Assembly: GCF_013368755.1 (NCBI RefSeq)
Contig: NC_049561.1
Location: 1,860,001-1,924,000, forward strand
DNA length: 64,000 bases
Reading direction: 5' to 3'
DNA from: Talaromyces rugulosus
Taxonomy: Eukaryota; Ascomycota; Eurotiomycetes; Eurotiales; Trichocomaceae
The notes beneath the pieces were generated by a model that saw only the letters and a list, made by a program, of their open reading frames with translations, did not search any database and was not told the DNA's origin. A program made the translations under genes and the position numbers. Below are positions 12,795 to 23,446 of this stretch, one piece after another (within the stretch, counting starts at the first letter, position 1; the number at the start of each line of letters is the position of its first letter).

Positions 12795-14627
12795 ATGCCG
12801 CGAGAGGAGCCTCTCCTAGCTCCGCGCCAGTCCTCGGAGGGCTCGTCGCTCAGGAGTGAGGACGAGGAGGATGCTCTGTTAACAGGAGAACGGATCGCTC
12901 GATCGGAACAGCGAGGATGGCCGTTTTGGCGACAGGTCGGACTGTTTACCTGGTCGCTCATAGCCACTGTCGCCATCATCATCCTGGCTGTCACGTACCA
13001 GCATCAACTGACGACCCAACCCGGCTCGGACGGGCTCACTTGGGGCCCCGGCGGAAAACCCAGCGGCAAACGCAACGTCATATTCATGGTTTCTGATGGA
13101 ATGGGCCCAAGCAGCTTGTCCCTGACAAGGAGCTTCCGCCAGCTCGAGCAAGGGCTCCCCTTGGACGACACCCTGGTCCTAGATAAACACCACGTCGGAA
13201 GTTCGCGAACACGGTCGTCGTCCAGCTTGGTTACAGATTCGGCAGCAGGAGCAACGGCTTTTTCTTGCGGGCTCAAGAGTTACAATGGCGCTATCTCCGT
13301 CCTACCGAACCACACTGCTTGTGGAACTGTACTGGAGGCAGCGCATCTTGCAGGGTACAAGACAGGGCTGGTAGTAACAACCCGCATCACCGATGCAACA
13401 CCGGCTTGCTTTGCATCTCACGCAAACCGACGAGAATACGAAGACCTGATCGCAGAACAAGAGATCGGCGAACACCCCTTGGGCCGAGTTGTCGACTTGA
13501 TTCTCGGGGGTGGGCGATGCCACTTTTTGCCGCAAAACGCCGAAGGGGGTTGCCGCGCAGATGACCGGGATTTGATTGAGGCTGCCAAGGACAACGGCTT
13601 TAACTATGTTAATGATCGCACTGGATTTGATGGACTTGAGAACGGCCAGGGCGTCAAACTCCCGTTGTTGGGTCTATTTGCGGAGAAGGATATTCCATTT
13701 GAAATCGACCGTCGTCATGCTAATGACGTCTACCCATCTTTGGACGAGATGGCTCGTACTGCATTGACTGCTCTTAGCAAGGCGACTGAGGATAGTGACA
13801 AGGGCTTTTTCATCATGATCGAAGGGTCGCGAATTGACCATGCCGGCCATGGAAATGACCCCGCAGCACAAGTACATGAGGTTCTTGCATACGACAGAAC
13901 ATTTGCGGCTGTGTTAGATTTCATAGAGAAGGATGATACCCCCACTGTTCTTGTCAGCACCTCCGACCATGAGACTGGTGGCCTGGCCATCGGACGGCAG
14001 TTGCACAAGGCATATCCCGAATACAAATGGCTCCCTGATGTTCTGGCCAAGGCCACTTATTCATCCGAATATCTAGAGAAACAACTGAATGAGTATCTCG
14101 CCATGGATGGGGCAAATAAAAGCAGTAAAAAGCAACGCAGCTACGTTCGTGAAGAGCTTTTGAAGAATGGCCTAGGAATCGAGGATGCAACCGACGAAGA
14201 AGTCGATTCCTTGCTTATCCCCGACGACGAGCAACCTCCAAAGTACATTCTTGCAGACATGATCAGCCGGCGTGCCCAGATAGGCTGGTCGACTCACGGA
14301 CATTCTGGTAAGTTTGCAGAAAAGATAAAAAAAGATGGTGTAGTTCACGACTAACTATTTGTACCAGGCGCCGATGTTAATATATACGCATCATCGACAA
14401 AAGACGCATGGCCACTGGTCGGAAACCACGAGAACACAGAGGTTGGCAACTTTCTGGCCTCGTTCCTCGATCTTGACGTGGATGCTGTGACCGCGAAGCT
14501 GCAAGAGCAGGCCTCGTTATCCTGGATGGGTGATCAGCTTGGAGCGGATATCCGCGTGGAGCAATTAGACAGTTACCATGGAGACTTTCGTAAGCGTGGA
14601 GAAGATTGCGGATGCGGTGCCCATTAA
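12795..14627 (+). CDS. pho8: Vacuolar (repressible-type) alkaline phosphatase
   Basis: Exons 12795-14307 and 14368-14627 (intron 60 bp) encode 590 residues, the usual size for fungal Pho8-like enzymes. A short acidic cytosolic tail precedes one hydrophobic segment (about residues 53-74), giving a type II membrane topology. The catalytic features are clear: VSDGMGPSS for a metal-binding Asp, VTDSAAGATAF with the phosphorylated Ser149, EGSRIDHAGHGND and STSDHETGG for metal-binding His and Asp residues, and STHGHSGADV, which the splice restores. The enzyme hydrolyses phosphate monoesters in the vacuole lumen. In yeast it is under phosphate control; I see no clear control site here. It is convergent with the next gene, with a 307-bp gap. 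Confidence 0.93.
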
Positions 14628-14934
14628 GTGAAAACTTTTGATGGGATGACCTCTTGTTTATAATCTGCGTCAGCATAGACTCATCTGTGCCTTTTTTTAT
14701 TGTATTTTCTTGACCTTCTTTTCGGCATCGAGATGGGCGTTTTGGGGCAAGTGAACGACTGTTATTATTCAATGTTATTTTAATCATGCTGGTATTTGGA
14801 TTTGAAACTGAATACATGGATATTTGAAAACGTGATCCCTCTTTTCCTCGCTAATCTGAAGTTATCTCTTTCTCAGTTGAACCCCCAGGCCTCCTATTTT
14901 CTATTCTTTCATCTCTATTCAAATCCTCACCATC
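14628..14934. other. Convergent intergenic region
   Basis: This 307-bp gap lies between the alkaline phosphatase and the minus-strand orphan gene. It holds the two 3' ends; I see nothing else in it. Confidence 0.5.
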
Positions 14935-16137
14935 TCATAGTCCATTTGCCAGGGAAGCGTCTGACCGCGACCTGAGTGAATAACGACAGCCATCTGGTAC
15001 CATGCTAATCTTCCTCTTCTTGTCTTGGTGATGCAACTCGTCAGAAGGGGCAGCGGGGGATTTTGTTGAAGACGAGAGATCAAACGTGACACTTCTTTTC
15101 CTCTTCTTGTTTTCCGACGTCAGTTTCTTCTTGGGTCTGATAACGAGAGTGGCTGTGCGAGTGCGATTCAACAGAGTACGAGTAAGCTGGACTGTATTGC
15201 TGCTGCCGTTGTCGTTGTCGTCGTTGTCGTCGTTGTCGTTGTTGTCGTCGTCCATTACACGCATGACATTTGTGAGAAAGTCGTTGTGTCTCCCAGGCTT
15301 TCCAAGAGACTTGTCACCATGGACAGCAAATGGATCGTCGAGTAGATCGAAATTCTTGACAAAGTTCTTTTCGTTACACATGACAATGTCGTCGCTGACA
15401 GGTGAGCCATCATGAGTGATGAGAGGATTAGTATAGCAATCATTGGAAGAAACAGCGCAGCCCTTTGCCCAGGCATTATGCATATCAACCTGTGCAGCGA
15501 ATCGCTGCTGAGCTGTCATTCCAGTATTTTTGTTGTTGCTTTTGTTGTTATCGAGAGGGAAGCCCAAGTCGTCGAACAAGACTCCTTCCATTGGACGGTT
15601 AGCTTGGAGTTGGAGATATCTCTGTCTCTGATAAAACAGTTTCTCGGCTTCATCGTTATAATCCCCATGGAACTCGGTGTCCTGGTCTTTGTCGTCGTAG
15701 CCATCAACAGCAACAGTAGTAATGGCAGTGGCATCGTCTAGAACCATCTCCTCAGCGAGACCGAAAAAGGGGTGAGTCTGATACATCTCGATCAACTCTT
15801 GTGCGGCAGTGGTGCATGCGCCACACAAACCACTTATGATAGGTTTGTTGTCCTTGGCCTTTTCGCTTTGAAAACTAGCCTCTTCTTCACCATAGTCCTC
15901 AATCGTATCGCTGGCCCATCTCGCAGTTGGACCGGTTTCGTCGGGTAAGACGATGATGAATTGATCAAGGTTGCCAGTCACCTCGTTCTCAGGCTCTGGA
16001 TGTTGAGGCGTACAGTCGTCATGGAAATTCAAGGGTAAATACGTGAGACTGTCTCGCTGAAATTGGATACAGCGTAGTGAGATGTCATAATCGATGTGGC
16101 CACAAAGGACATACAGGTATGCGTTGAACAGGCACAT
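14935..16137 (-). CDS. Hypothetical Asp/Asn-rich protein, single exon
   Basis: An uninterrupted frame of 400 residues starts at ATG 16137. I do not recognise a family. The N-terminus, MCLFNAYLYVLCGH, begins with spaced Cys/His residues, a pattern seen in many fungal orphan proteins and possibly metal-binding; GLCGACTTA adds a second Cys pair. The middle is acidic with a low-complexity Asp/Asn run of about 16 residues (DNA around 15207-15256). The C-terminus is strongly basic with two nuclear-localisation-like stretches (RPKKK, KKRKRS, QDKKRKIS). A nuclear role is possible but only inferred. No intron signals are needed to keep the frame. Confidence 0.6.
   Translation of the reverse strand: MCLFNAYLYVLCGHIDYDISLRCIQFQRDSLTYLPLNFHDDCTPQHPEPENEVTGNLDQFIIVLPDETGPTARWASDTIEDYGEEEASFQSEKAKDNKPIISGLCGACTTAAQELIEMYQTHPFFGLAEEMVLDDATAITTVAVDGYDDKDQDTEFHGDYNDEAEKLFYQRQRYLQLQANRPMEGVLFDDLGFPLDNNKSNNKNTGMTAQQRFAAQVDMHNAWAKGCAVSSNDCYTNPLITHDGSPVSDDIVMCNEKNFVKNFDLLDDPFAVHGDKSLGKPGRHNDFLTNVMRVMDDDNNDNDDNDDNDNGSSNTVQLTRTLLNRTRTATLVIRPKKKLTSENKKRKRSVTFDLSSSTKSPAAPSDELHHQDKKRKISMVPDGCRYSLRSRSDASLANGL
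15205..15258 (-). repeat. Trinucleotide repeat coding Asp/Asn run
   Basis: On the plus strand this is an alternation of ttg and tcg/gtc trinucleotides. Read on the minus strand it encodes mixed Asp and Asn residues in the orphan protein. It is likely length-variable. Confidence 0.8.
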
Positions 16138-16989
16138 GGTGTTGTCTTTTGTTGGTTGTTATGCACTGCTGTTGGTGAGAGCTTGAAAGAGGAGAGGTGT
16201 GCTGGAGGGGCTGGAGGAGAGTGAAAGAAAAGCACCACCCTCTGAGGGGTGTGAAGCCATGGTGGGTAACAAGGACAATATCATGCTAAATCATGCCAAA
16301 TCGTGCTAATTTCCATCAATTCATTAATGTCAGAATCCACAATCACAGACTTGTCAGATCTAAGCGGAATAAACAAAGAAACCTACAGCTAGATCTCTTC
16401 AAGTGAATAGATATTGGTTTGCATCCAATATAATCAATCACTAGCATTAATCCAAGATAGAACCAAGAGGCTATGCAAACAGAGTAACTACCACAAGACT
16501 ATACATGTGAATAGATCAATTATCTTTAAACATAAAGACAAAGATGACATGAAAATTTATCAATTGATATCAATAGGAGAACAGCATAATGTTGCAAAAT
16601 TGATACCAGTCTTAAATGTTATGGATGTTTCCAAATCCGGAAATACCCGTTACTCAACGCGCAATTGGTACTTAGTCCATCTGCGACACTCAATCGAGGT
16701 CAACACAAAGATTAGAATAAATTAAAACGTGAAATTGGAGATCATTAATGAGTAGTTAGCCACTCTTACTTGCGAGAACTGCGAGAACGAAAGATGTGCA
16801 AATGAAATATATACAAATGTAGACGCAACAGTGCGTTACGCCACCAGCAAGGGAAAAAAAAAAAAATACAGCCAACATCAAATCCAGATAATCGAGGGAG
16901 TGATATAGAAATAAATTACAGGGTTATAGATTTTCCCGTTTTCGAAAAAAAATAAAAAATAAAAAAGGACAGCACAACGCAAACAAGTT
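16138..16989. other. Intergenic region
   Basis: This 852-bp stretch is AT-rich and lies between the start of the orphan gene and the stop of the Crh-like gene. It contains a short imperfect tandem repeat of an atcatgctaa-like unit at about 16281-16311 and two poly-A tracts (about 16854-16866 and 16945-16965), probably near the 3' end of the Crh-like transcript. A 103-residue plus-strand frame at 16414-16725 has no recognisable features. Confidence 0.5.
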
Positions 16990-18480
16990 TTACATGGCGA
17001 TCAGAGCCACGACGGCAACCAAAACGGCAAACATCGAGCCCTGAAGCATGTGCTCGTTGGCGGAAGCGGCCCCAGTCTTAGGGGAGTCACCGCCCTGGCT
17101 AAAGCCGGTAGAAGCGGGCGAAGAACCAGACGAAGTGCTAGAGCCGTCAGAGCTGTCAGAACCAGAGTCGGAGGAGCCACCGCTGGAGCTCTGGCCACCG
17201 CTTCCGCCGCTGCTGCTGCCAGGAACACTGTCGGCAACGCTGGTAGAAGCAGATGTAGCGGTACTAGTGCCAGTGCCAGTGCCAGTGCCAGTGCCAGTGC
17301 TAGTGCTGCTAGAAGTGGATGTGGTGGCACCGAGAGTCATGTTCAACCCAGTGGCCTCGAAAGAACCGAGAACAGTGTTAGCGTTGACAATCTCAACGGT
17401 GTTGTTGGTGCCAGCATCATCGGTGTAGATGTAGGCCTGGTCACCTTTGATGTTGGCGCCGGAAGGAGGATCGTAGCAGGTGACGCTGACCTCGGCGAAG
17501 GTAGCATAGTAGTAACCAGGGTCCTTGATGTCCGCGGTGTCCCAGCTGATTTCACCACCAGCCCATGCAATGGTACCTGGAGCGTTGGTCGAGAGACCAG
17601 CGGGCCAGAGAGACAATTGGAGGCGAGATGGGGTCTGGGGGAACTTGTATTGCTGGGTTGTTTCATTGTAGGTGTCGGCCTTTTTCAAGACACGCACGGA
17701 TTTACCGTCAAGAGACCAGGTGATGTCATCAGGGGTCCAGTCAATTTCATAGGTGTGGTAGTTTTCGAACGTGTCGGTGGTCGTCGCGTTGACACTGTTT
17801 TCCCCTGCCAATGGGGTTAGTTTTCGTCGACAAGGAAAGAGCACGGTGCGGGATACTCACAATCAAGAATACCCTGGAAATAGAAGTTGGTTTGGGCGGT
17901 GGTCAGCTCGGTACCGACGAACTCGTAATCGATTTCATCCTTGACATCAGACAGAAGAATAAAGGCAGTGACGACACCAGCGGTGCGGGAGGTCTTCAAC
18001 TTGGCCGAGACCTTTCCGTACCAGATGTAGTGGTTGTAGGCAAGGAGCGTTCCGACGGAGCCCTTGGCCATGGTCAAGAGCAGCTCCCCGTTGTGGACGA
18101 GTGGCTTTCCGCTCGAAACCCAGTCAGACTCGGTGGCGTTTCCCAGATATTTATCATTCGATTCAACGCCGGCCAGGTTGGACCAATCGTTGAAGGTCTT
18201 GCTCTCGCAGACAGGCTCCGGGGTGCATGCGTCCAAGCTGTTAGAGTTGATCGGGTCGCAGCCTCCCAGGCAGTAAGCGCCAGTACCGCATTCTCCGTAC
18301 TCTGTCAAATGTACAATGATTAGCAATGGCCATCAACCCTTTCGAGAGCCAGGACAACTCACGAGAACAGCACGGCTTGTCGGACGGGCACTTGGTGCCA
18401 CTGCCACAAGTGGTGCTGCTAGCAGCGGCAGCAACGGAAGCAGTCAAGGCTGCAACGAAAGCAGCAGCGAAACGAACCAT
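16990..18480 (-). CDS. utr2: GPI-anchored Crh/Utr2-type chitin-glucan transglycosylase (GH16 with CBM18)
   Basis: Exons 18363-18480, 17861-18301 and 16990-17804 (introns 61 and 56 bp) encode 457 residues. A signal peptide (VAALTASVAAAAS) is followed by an eight-Cys chitin-binding module of hevein/CBM18 type (about residues 25-55; KPCCSQYGECGTGAYCLGGC restored by splice 1). The GH16 domain follows, with catalytic motif DEIDYEFVG at about residues 160-168, in which the two Glu act as nucleophile and acid/base. After the catalytic domain come a long Ser/Thr/Gly-rich stalk, encoded partly by a GTGCCA hexamer repeat, and a hydrophobic C-terminus ending LVAVVALIAM, as for GPI attachment. The family cross-links chitin to beta-glucan in the wall. 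The symbol follows the yeast homologue that also has CBM18; paralogue assignment is uncertain. Confidence 0.9.
17262..17310 (-). repeat. GTGCCA hexamer repeat coding a Thr-Gly stalk
   Basis: A 6-bp unit (gtgcca on the plus strand) is repeated about six times and encodes alternating Thr-Gly in the serine/threonine-rich stalk of the Crh-like wall enzyme. Length changes would stay in frame. Confidence 0.8.
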
Positions 18481-19956
18481 TGTAGCGTAGAGTAGATACG
18501 TTCAATATACACAAAAGCTAGGGGGGGGATGTTAGGAGAGGTGGTTCACGCGTTTGTTGGGCTTGGGAGACGGTACCAGGAACGAGAGGATAGGCGACGC
18601 GAAAACACGCAGCAAAAGGAGACCGCGGAAAGCGATAACCGGAAAGCGAAGGTATACAAAAGACCGGAAACGAGCGTCGGTATAGAGGAGAACGAGGTAC
18701 AAGAAGGCAAACGAGCAAGATGGAAGTCGCACACAGAACGGTTGTCGGCCTTCCTGAAGGAAGCAGCCGGGATTAGCGGCGTATTAACCTGCTTGGACAA
18801 TGGACATGCATGGCGATAAGCAGTGGAGCTCTTTCCTAAAGGGGCTAGCGGGCGGCGAGGAGCGCTCCTGTTGGTTCTGCTTGGCAGTTTTTGCGGGGCA
18901 GGCTAGCCTGTGATTGGCGGGACGTCCCCAATTAGGCTCGGCAGGGATGGGGCCCCAGCAAATCACCGCCTGCATAAAAACTGGAGGGGCCGAAGGGGAG
19001 GGGCGGTGGGCCAATCACGCGACTTGCGCTCTGAGACTAGCCCAGCTGCCTCAGGGGGGAGCCTTCCATTTTGGGAAGAGCTAACTGCGCCTTGCCGAAA
19101 CGGGATACGCTAGTGTCGCCTCTCGCTAAAAACGGTCTTTTCGAGTTTCCATGCTTGGCTTTGCAGATCGAAAAATGATTCTTCGACGTGTTGTTGACGA
19201 TGATGACGATTGCGCATAACCCAGCGAGGTTGGGCCGCCGGTCGTCATTAATAACTCGTGTTACCAGCCTGCAAGGGACACAAGACAGACAGCTCGTGTT
19301 GCACTTGCAGAACAACACTAGTACGCGCTGTTCAGGCAAATTGCAAACGCCACGGCGCCGCCTCGCGGTCCCGTGACACCATAGCTCTGGGTTTTCTTGT
19401 TTGCTGTGACTCGTGGGGTGAGACAAAGAAAACTTTTTTTCTTGGTTCCCCAATATAATTTTCAGCCTCGCATGACTAGCATTTCAATTCCCGGTTTTTG
19501 AATTTTGAATTTTCTTGTGGTTTAGGCTTGGTAAGCTCGCGTAGTATCAAGACTATGGACTCCTTGAGAGACAAATATTAATATATCAACCTTTTTTTTA
19601 TTTTTATTTTTCGAATTTAGCCCAGCTACCTACATAGCCTAGATTACCCATCCAAATCCTCCTTGCTATCCATGATCCCCAAGCTGGAAAAAGGCCGATC
19701 TCGCTATGCAACGCGAACAATCTCCGGAAATGATCTCGTGCCATTGGTATGAACATCGAACACTCTCTGCGAGAGGAATGCCAATGGCATAGAACAGAGA
19801 AAAAAAAAGAAGAGACTCTTTAGAACAAAAAGAAAGAAAGAAAGAAAGGAAAAGACATGCAACTTGACAGGCACCCCGATATCACTGCTCCACTTTTGTA
19901 AAATCTCCAAGAGAAAGAACCCAAAGTCCCAGCAAAGTTTTTGTTTTGTCACCATT
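18481..19956. other. Intergenic region, promoter and 5' leader of the Crh-like gene
   Basis: This 1.48 kb stretch lies upstream of the minus-strand Crh-like gene. Frames present are short and mutually overlapping, with no domain. There is a T-rich tract at about 19590-19612 and a purine tract at about 19798-19855, the latter next to the 3' end of the following minus-strand gene. Confidence 0.5.
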
Positions 19957-21346
19957 TCATACCACACTATTGGCCCTTTTCACGGTGGGATGGTTTTCAT
20001 CACCACCAGGGCACTGCTGCTCAAAGCTGCGGTGGGCTGGCTGGACAAAGTAGCGCAGCTGCGTGGTCAGCTGTAGATCTTTCTCGCAAGGATCAGTCGA
20101 GTATGTGACTGCCAAATCTTCGTAACAGCCGCGATTGTGGCGCCAATTGGAAAAGGTCTGCATGACCTTGCGGGCTACAGCCACGCTAAAAAATACTGCG
20201 GTCGCTGTTGTTGCATTAGTAGGGTACGTAGTAGGGCACATATCTCGAGTGGCAGGCAGCTATATCTGACTTACCATTTCCAGTGTTGAATGCCCACACA
20301 AAGTCGACGTTGCCTACCCCGGCCACATCCTCGACTTCGCGGATCCATTTGTGGTAGCTTGCCTGGTCTGCAAAGAGCTTGGATCTCACAAATGTGAGAC
20401 GGCGGCGTTCGCGATGGGGGTGGCCCATTCGTTTCAATGTGTCAGTCCACTCCATGGGCAGTCCAAGTTTGACTGTCCAATCACCACGCCCAAAAATAGA
20501 CTCGCCACGGGTCGCTTGCGATTCGGTGTTCCGATCGACAAAGATCTGCGCATGAAGGGCGTACTGGAACACAACAATCGCCTTGTGATCGTCCACGATG
20601 CTGAGGTCGTAGACCGGGCCTTCGTGGATCCGAACGGCTACGTAGCTGAGGAAGCGAGCAATGCTTCTTACAGGTCCCTCGATACTGACCACGCCGGCTT
20701 TGCCAAATTCAAGAACGGGGTCATCATGGCGGTGGTGGTTCGCGTGCACTTCATCACCCTCTTTGCTGCCCTTGGAACGATTGGGCAAGCGAGGTGTATA
20801 ACCGTTGTGACCATTAGAAATTGGTTTTCCGTATCGTCCGACTCGCACATGGGCTTTTTCAGTATGATGTACGTTGGGCTTGTCTGCTACAACTCTTGCC
20901 CAGGTATTGGAATGGTGTATCTGAAAGTCGTCGCTGCAAGGTGAGTGCTGCTGGGTCGGGTAGTCAAGGTGGACTTCGACTGCTGCAGCTTCCTGCTTCA
21001 ACGGGCCATCTTCCTATGTCTGGTATTAGACGATGAATTTATTATTTGAGAAGAGCTTGAGGGACTTGCAATGACAGTCAAAGGGTAAGGAGATGCCGCG
21101 TCTCTCTCTCTTAGCTGAATCGAAGCTCCCCTGAATTCGTTGACTAGCTGCACACTCAACTGGCCGATCTTGTTGGCTTCGGTGTTGTAGCCTTGTACAC
21201 GGAGCTGCTTCAGTCAGCCTGCTTGCTATCTTCAATGAGACTACCCCTCCTTGATGCAAACAAACCTGTTCTGCAACAATTGCCATGTTCTTCAAACATG
21301 AAGCTATGAGACCATCAAGGTGGTCAACAGACTGGAATTTCTCCAT
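19957..21346 (-). CDS. Uncharacterised four-exon protein, RRM-like folds possible
   Basis: Exons 21266-21346, 21070-21204, 20275-21013 and 19957-20204 join perfectly in frame to 400 residues. Intron 2 (21014-21069) uses a GC donor (GCAAGT) and ends CATAG, with TCTAATAC as branch site. Without it no long frame joins exon 2 to exon 3. Introns 1 and 3 are GT-AG; intron 3 has a CTACTAATGC branch region. I do not recognise a named family. The central part (VVSIEGPVRSIARFLSYVAV, then VDDHKAIVVFQYALHAQIFV) and the later part (LTFVRSKLFAD, GNVDFVWAFNTGN, ATAVFFSVAVARKV) have strand-helix spacing like two degenerate RNA-recognition motifs; this is only pattern inference. The N-terminus (MEKFQSVDHLDGLIASCLKN) looks helical. 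Confidence 0.68.
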
Positions 21347-21976
21347 GGTTTGTCACTGCTGCTTCACAATTCTTCCATGCACAGGGACGAAAGTGAAGAG
21401 GGGTGTTGTTGTTGTTGTATTAATATCTGACCAGCAAAGTTGGTTCCTGCATTGCGTCAGTATTCACGCGTATTCACACAGACACTACTGAGGAGAAAGA
21501 AAGGTCTTTCAGATGTGTGCTCACACTGTTTGGATGAAGATTTTACCATATGGGTCAGGAAAGATAGTAGAGATGAAAAGATCACAAGATGAGGGAAGAG
21601 ATAAGAGATGTCAAAGACGGAAATGTGAGGGGCAGGTGATGGAGCAGGGCGCAGAGGGTTGGCCGTTGCTAGGTTGCTGGGTTGCTGGGTTGCTGGGCGT
21701 TTGATATGGGGAGGGGCAAACAGAGCAGTGTGTCGGTCACTCCTTGGAGAAGCTCTATGTGGACTCTCACCTGTCACCTTTTTGGGCGATCAAAGAACTT
21801 TGTTAGCCTGCAGGATCAACAAGCTCAACACCACGACCAGAATTATAAGCACAGGGGATTTTCTGTACATCATGTGATATTTTATATTTTTTAAAAAATG
21901 TGCTTTATTCTAATATAGAGTCTCATGGATATCTCTTTAAAAGAAAGCCTGGCTTGGGATAAAAGCCATTGCTGTG
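21347..21976. other. Intergenic region with (GGTTGCTG)n-like short repeat
   Basis: This 630-bp gap separates two minus-strand genes. An 8-bp unit close to ttgctggg is repeated three times at about 21673-21698. The right end must contain the 3' end of the proline dehydrogenase transcript. No gene is seen. Confidence 0.5.
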
Positions 21977-23446
21977 TCAAAGAAAGCCCAAAGAACTGCG
22001 CCTTTTCACTTCAGCAAGCATAGCATTCCTAGTGTCCCTTGTCCTTGAAGCTGCGTCTCTGTTCTCACGACCTCGTCGAAGGAGGTACTTGGTACATTCT
22101 CCCACTGTGCCCCAGACGAGATATTTGTATGGCTTTGGGATTTCTTCCAAGACATTGCCGTCAGATTTTGCTGTTGCTGACTCGTGTACAAGCTGGCAGC
22201 TGATATCATCTGCCATGCCTTGAAGTTGCCCATACACCATTTCAATCATGGGGCGTCTGTATCGAACCTGTTCGTTGCGGAGAGTTCGAGCCCTTTCGAT
22301 TGACTTGCGATTGTGGGTGGCGAGGACCAGATCTGCCTGAGGAAACTCTTGGGTTTGCGAATCACTCGGTCTTAAACCTGGACCGTACTGTCTCGTGATC
22401 AAAGACTGGGCGATGGCATCGTAAGAACGGTCTGTCCCAGCCTTGGTTTCCCAGAACAGATGACGGGGGTCACTGCTCAGGTATGCCCCGCGAACGAGCT
22501 TCACGCCGAGCACGAACCCTTCTTGACTTGCGGCGGCCAGGTGAGACGCCAGAGTGCCTGGGGTGGACAGCAGATAGGCCTGGTATGTGTTATAGACAAG
22601 GGCGCGAGGCTTGCCCTGCAGCGAAAACGACCTGTTGTACCTTCGCTGCAGGCCCAAAACCCAGGCATCGATAGTGGACTGGACAGCATGCTGCTCCGCG
22701 TCAAACAGCAACTGGACTCCCCGATCTCTCGCGCGGTCACAGATGTCGGTGATGGCCTGGTCGAGTTCAAGCGAGGGGGGCAGGCCGTGGATGAGGTGGC
22801 TGAGCGCTTCTGTGCCGGCGCCGGTGAACTTGAGCGCGACGAAATCGCCTTCCTGGGCAAGCGCGAGCGTCTGCAGCGTGCCTTCCTTCCACTCGAGCAC
22901 CTCGTGCGCCTGCCGTGCGGCGTCTCTGCGCGCGGCCTCGTGCGCTTCCCGTGACTCCAGCGCACGTGCTTCGTGCTCGTCCATGACGACTTCTCGCCCA
23001 TAGCCCAGGATGACTCCGGCATACCCCAGGCCCTTGAGGTCTGATATCGTTGTTTCGACCTCGTCCGGTGCCTCGCCAGCACAGAACTGCGAGTAGATTG
23101 TTTGTCGCAGCGCCGTCTTGAGAATGCTATTCTGGTCTGGATCGAGCACCTTGGCCTTGGACTCCGCCACGAACGAGAGCGACGCCAAAGCGGGCATCAA
23201 CAATGCGGGGATCGACGTGACGGTTGTGATGGACAATGAGCGTATGATTGTGCTGAGTGGGAGTATCCCCAGCGAAGAGCCGGGCTTGTGTGGCCATTTA
23301 GCGTCATGTGTTGCAGCCACAGTACTTGCGACTGCCTGCCGACTTTTCGTGGCCCGATGCAAGCATCTGGAAGAACGAGGCTGGGATAGTTTGGCTGCGT
23401 CCCAGGATCTCCGGTAGAGATCTCGCTTCAGGGTTGACGTAAACAT
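21977..23446 (-). CDS. prnD: Proline dehydrogenase (proline oxidase), mitochondrial
   Basis: A single exon of 489 residues starts at ATG 23446. The first about 60 residues are rich in Arg, Ser and Ala and suggest a mitochondrial presequence. The FAD-binding barrel shows conserved proline dehydrogenase elements: LKGLGYAGVILGYGRE, LKFTGAG, LLFDAEQHAVQ, VYNTYQAYL, GVKLVRGAYL, LVLATHN, RPMIEMVYGQLQGMAD and YKYLVWGTVGECTKYLLRR near the end. The enzyme oxidises proline to pyrroline-5-carboxylate and passes electrons to the respiratory chain, the first step of proline use as nitrogen or carbon source. The symbol follows Aspergillus prnD (yeast PUT1); neighbours here are not the rest of a prn cluster. 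A possible PrnA site lies upstream. Confidence 0.93.
   Translation of the reverse strand: MFTSTLKRDLYRRSWDAAKLSQPRSSRCLHRATKSRQAVASTVAATHDAKWPHKPGSSLGILPLSTIIRSLSITTVTSIPALLMPALASLSFVAESKAKVLDPDQNSILKTALRQTIYSQFCAGEAPDEVETTISDLKGLGYAGVILGYGREVVMDEHEARALESREAHEAARRDAARQAHEVLEWKEGTLQTLALAQEGDFVALKFTGAGTEALSHLIHGLPPSLELDQAITDICDRARDRGVQLLFDAEQHAVQSTIDAWVLGLQRRYNRSFSLQGKPRALVYNTYQAYLLSTPGTLASHLAAASQEGFVLGVKLVRGAYLSSDPRHLFWETKAGTDRSYDAIAQSLITRQYGPGLRPSDSQTQEFPQADLVLATHNRKSIERARTLRNEQVRYRRPMIEMVYGQLQGMADDISCQLVHESATAKSDGNVLEEIPKPYKYLVWGTVGECTKYLLRRGRENRDAASRTRDTRNAMLAEVKRRSSLGFL

Noticed and set aside
17050..17820. Open frame of 256 residues on the plus strand opposite the Crh-like gene
   Set aside because: It is the antisense of the Gly/Ser/Thr stalk and GH16 region; composition is low-complexity and the minus-strand protein explains the sequence fully.
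20351..20944. Open frame of 197 residues on the plus strand
   Set aside because: It lies opposite exon 3 of the four-exon minus-strand gene, which has consistent splice sites and coding character.
22460..22954. Plus-strand frame of 164 residues
   Set aside because: Antisense to the high-GC part of the proline dehydrogenase gene; no domain.
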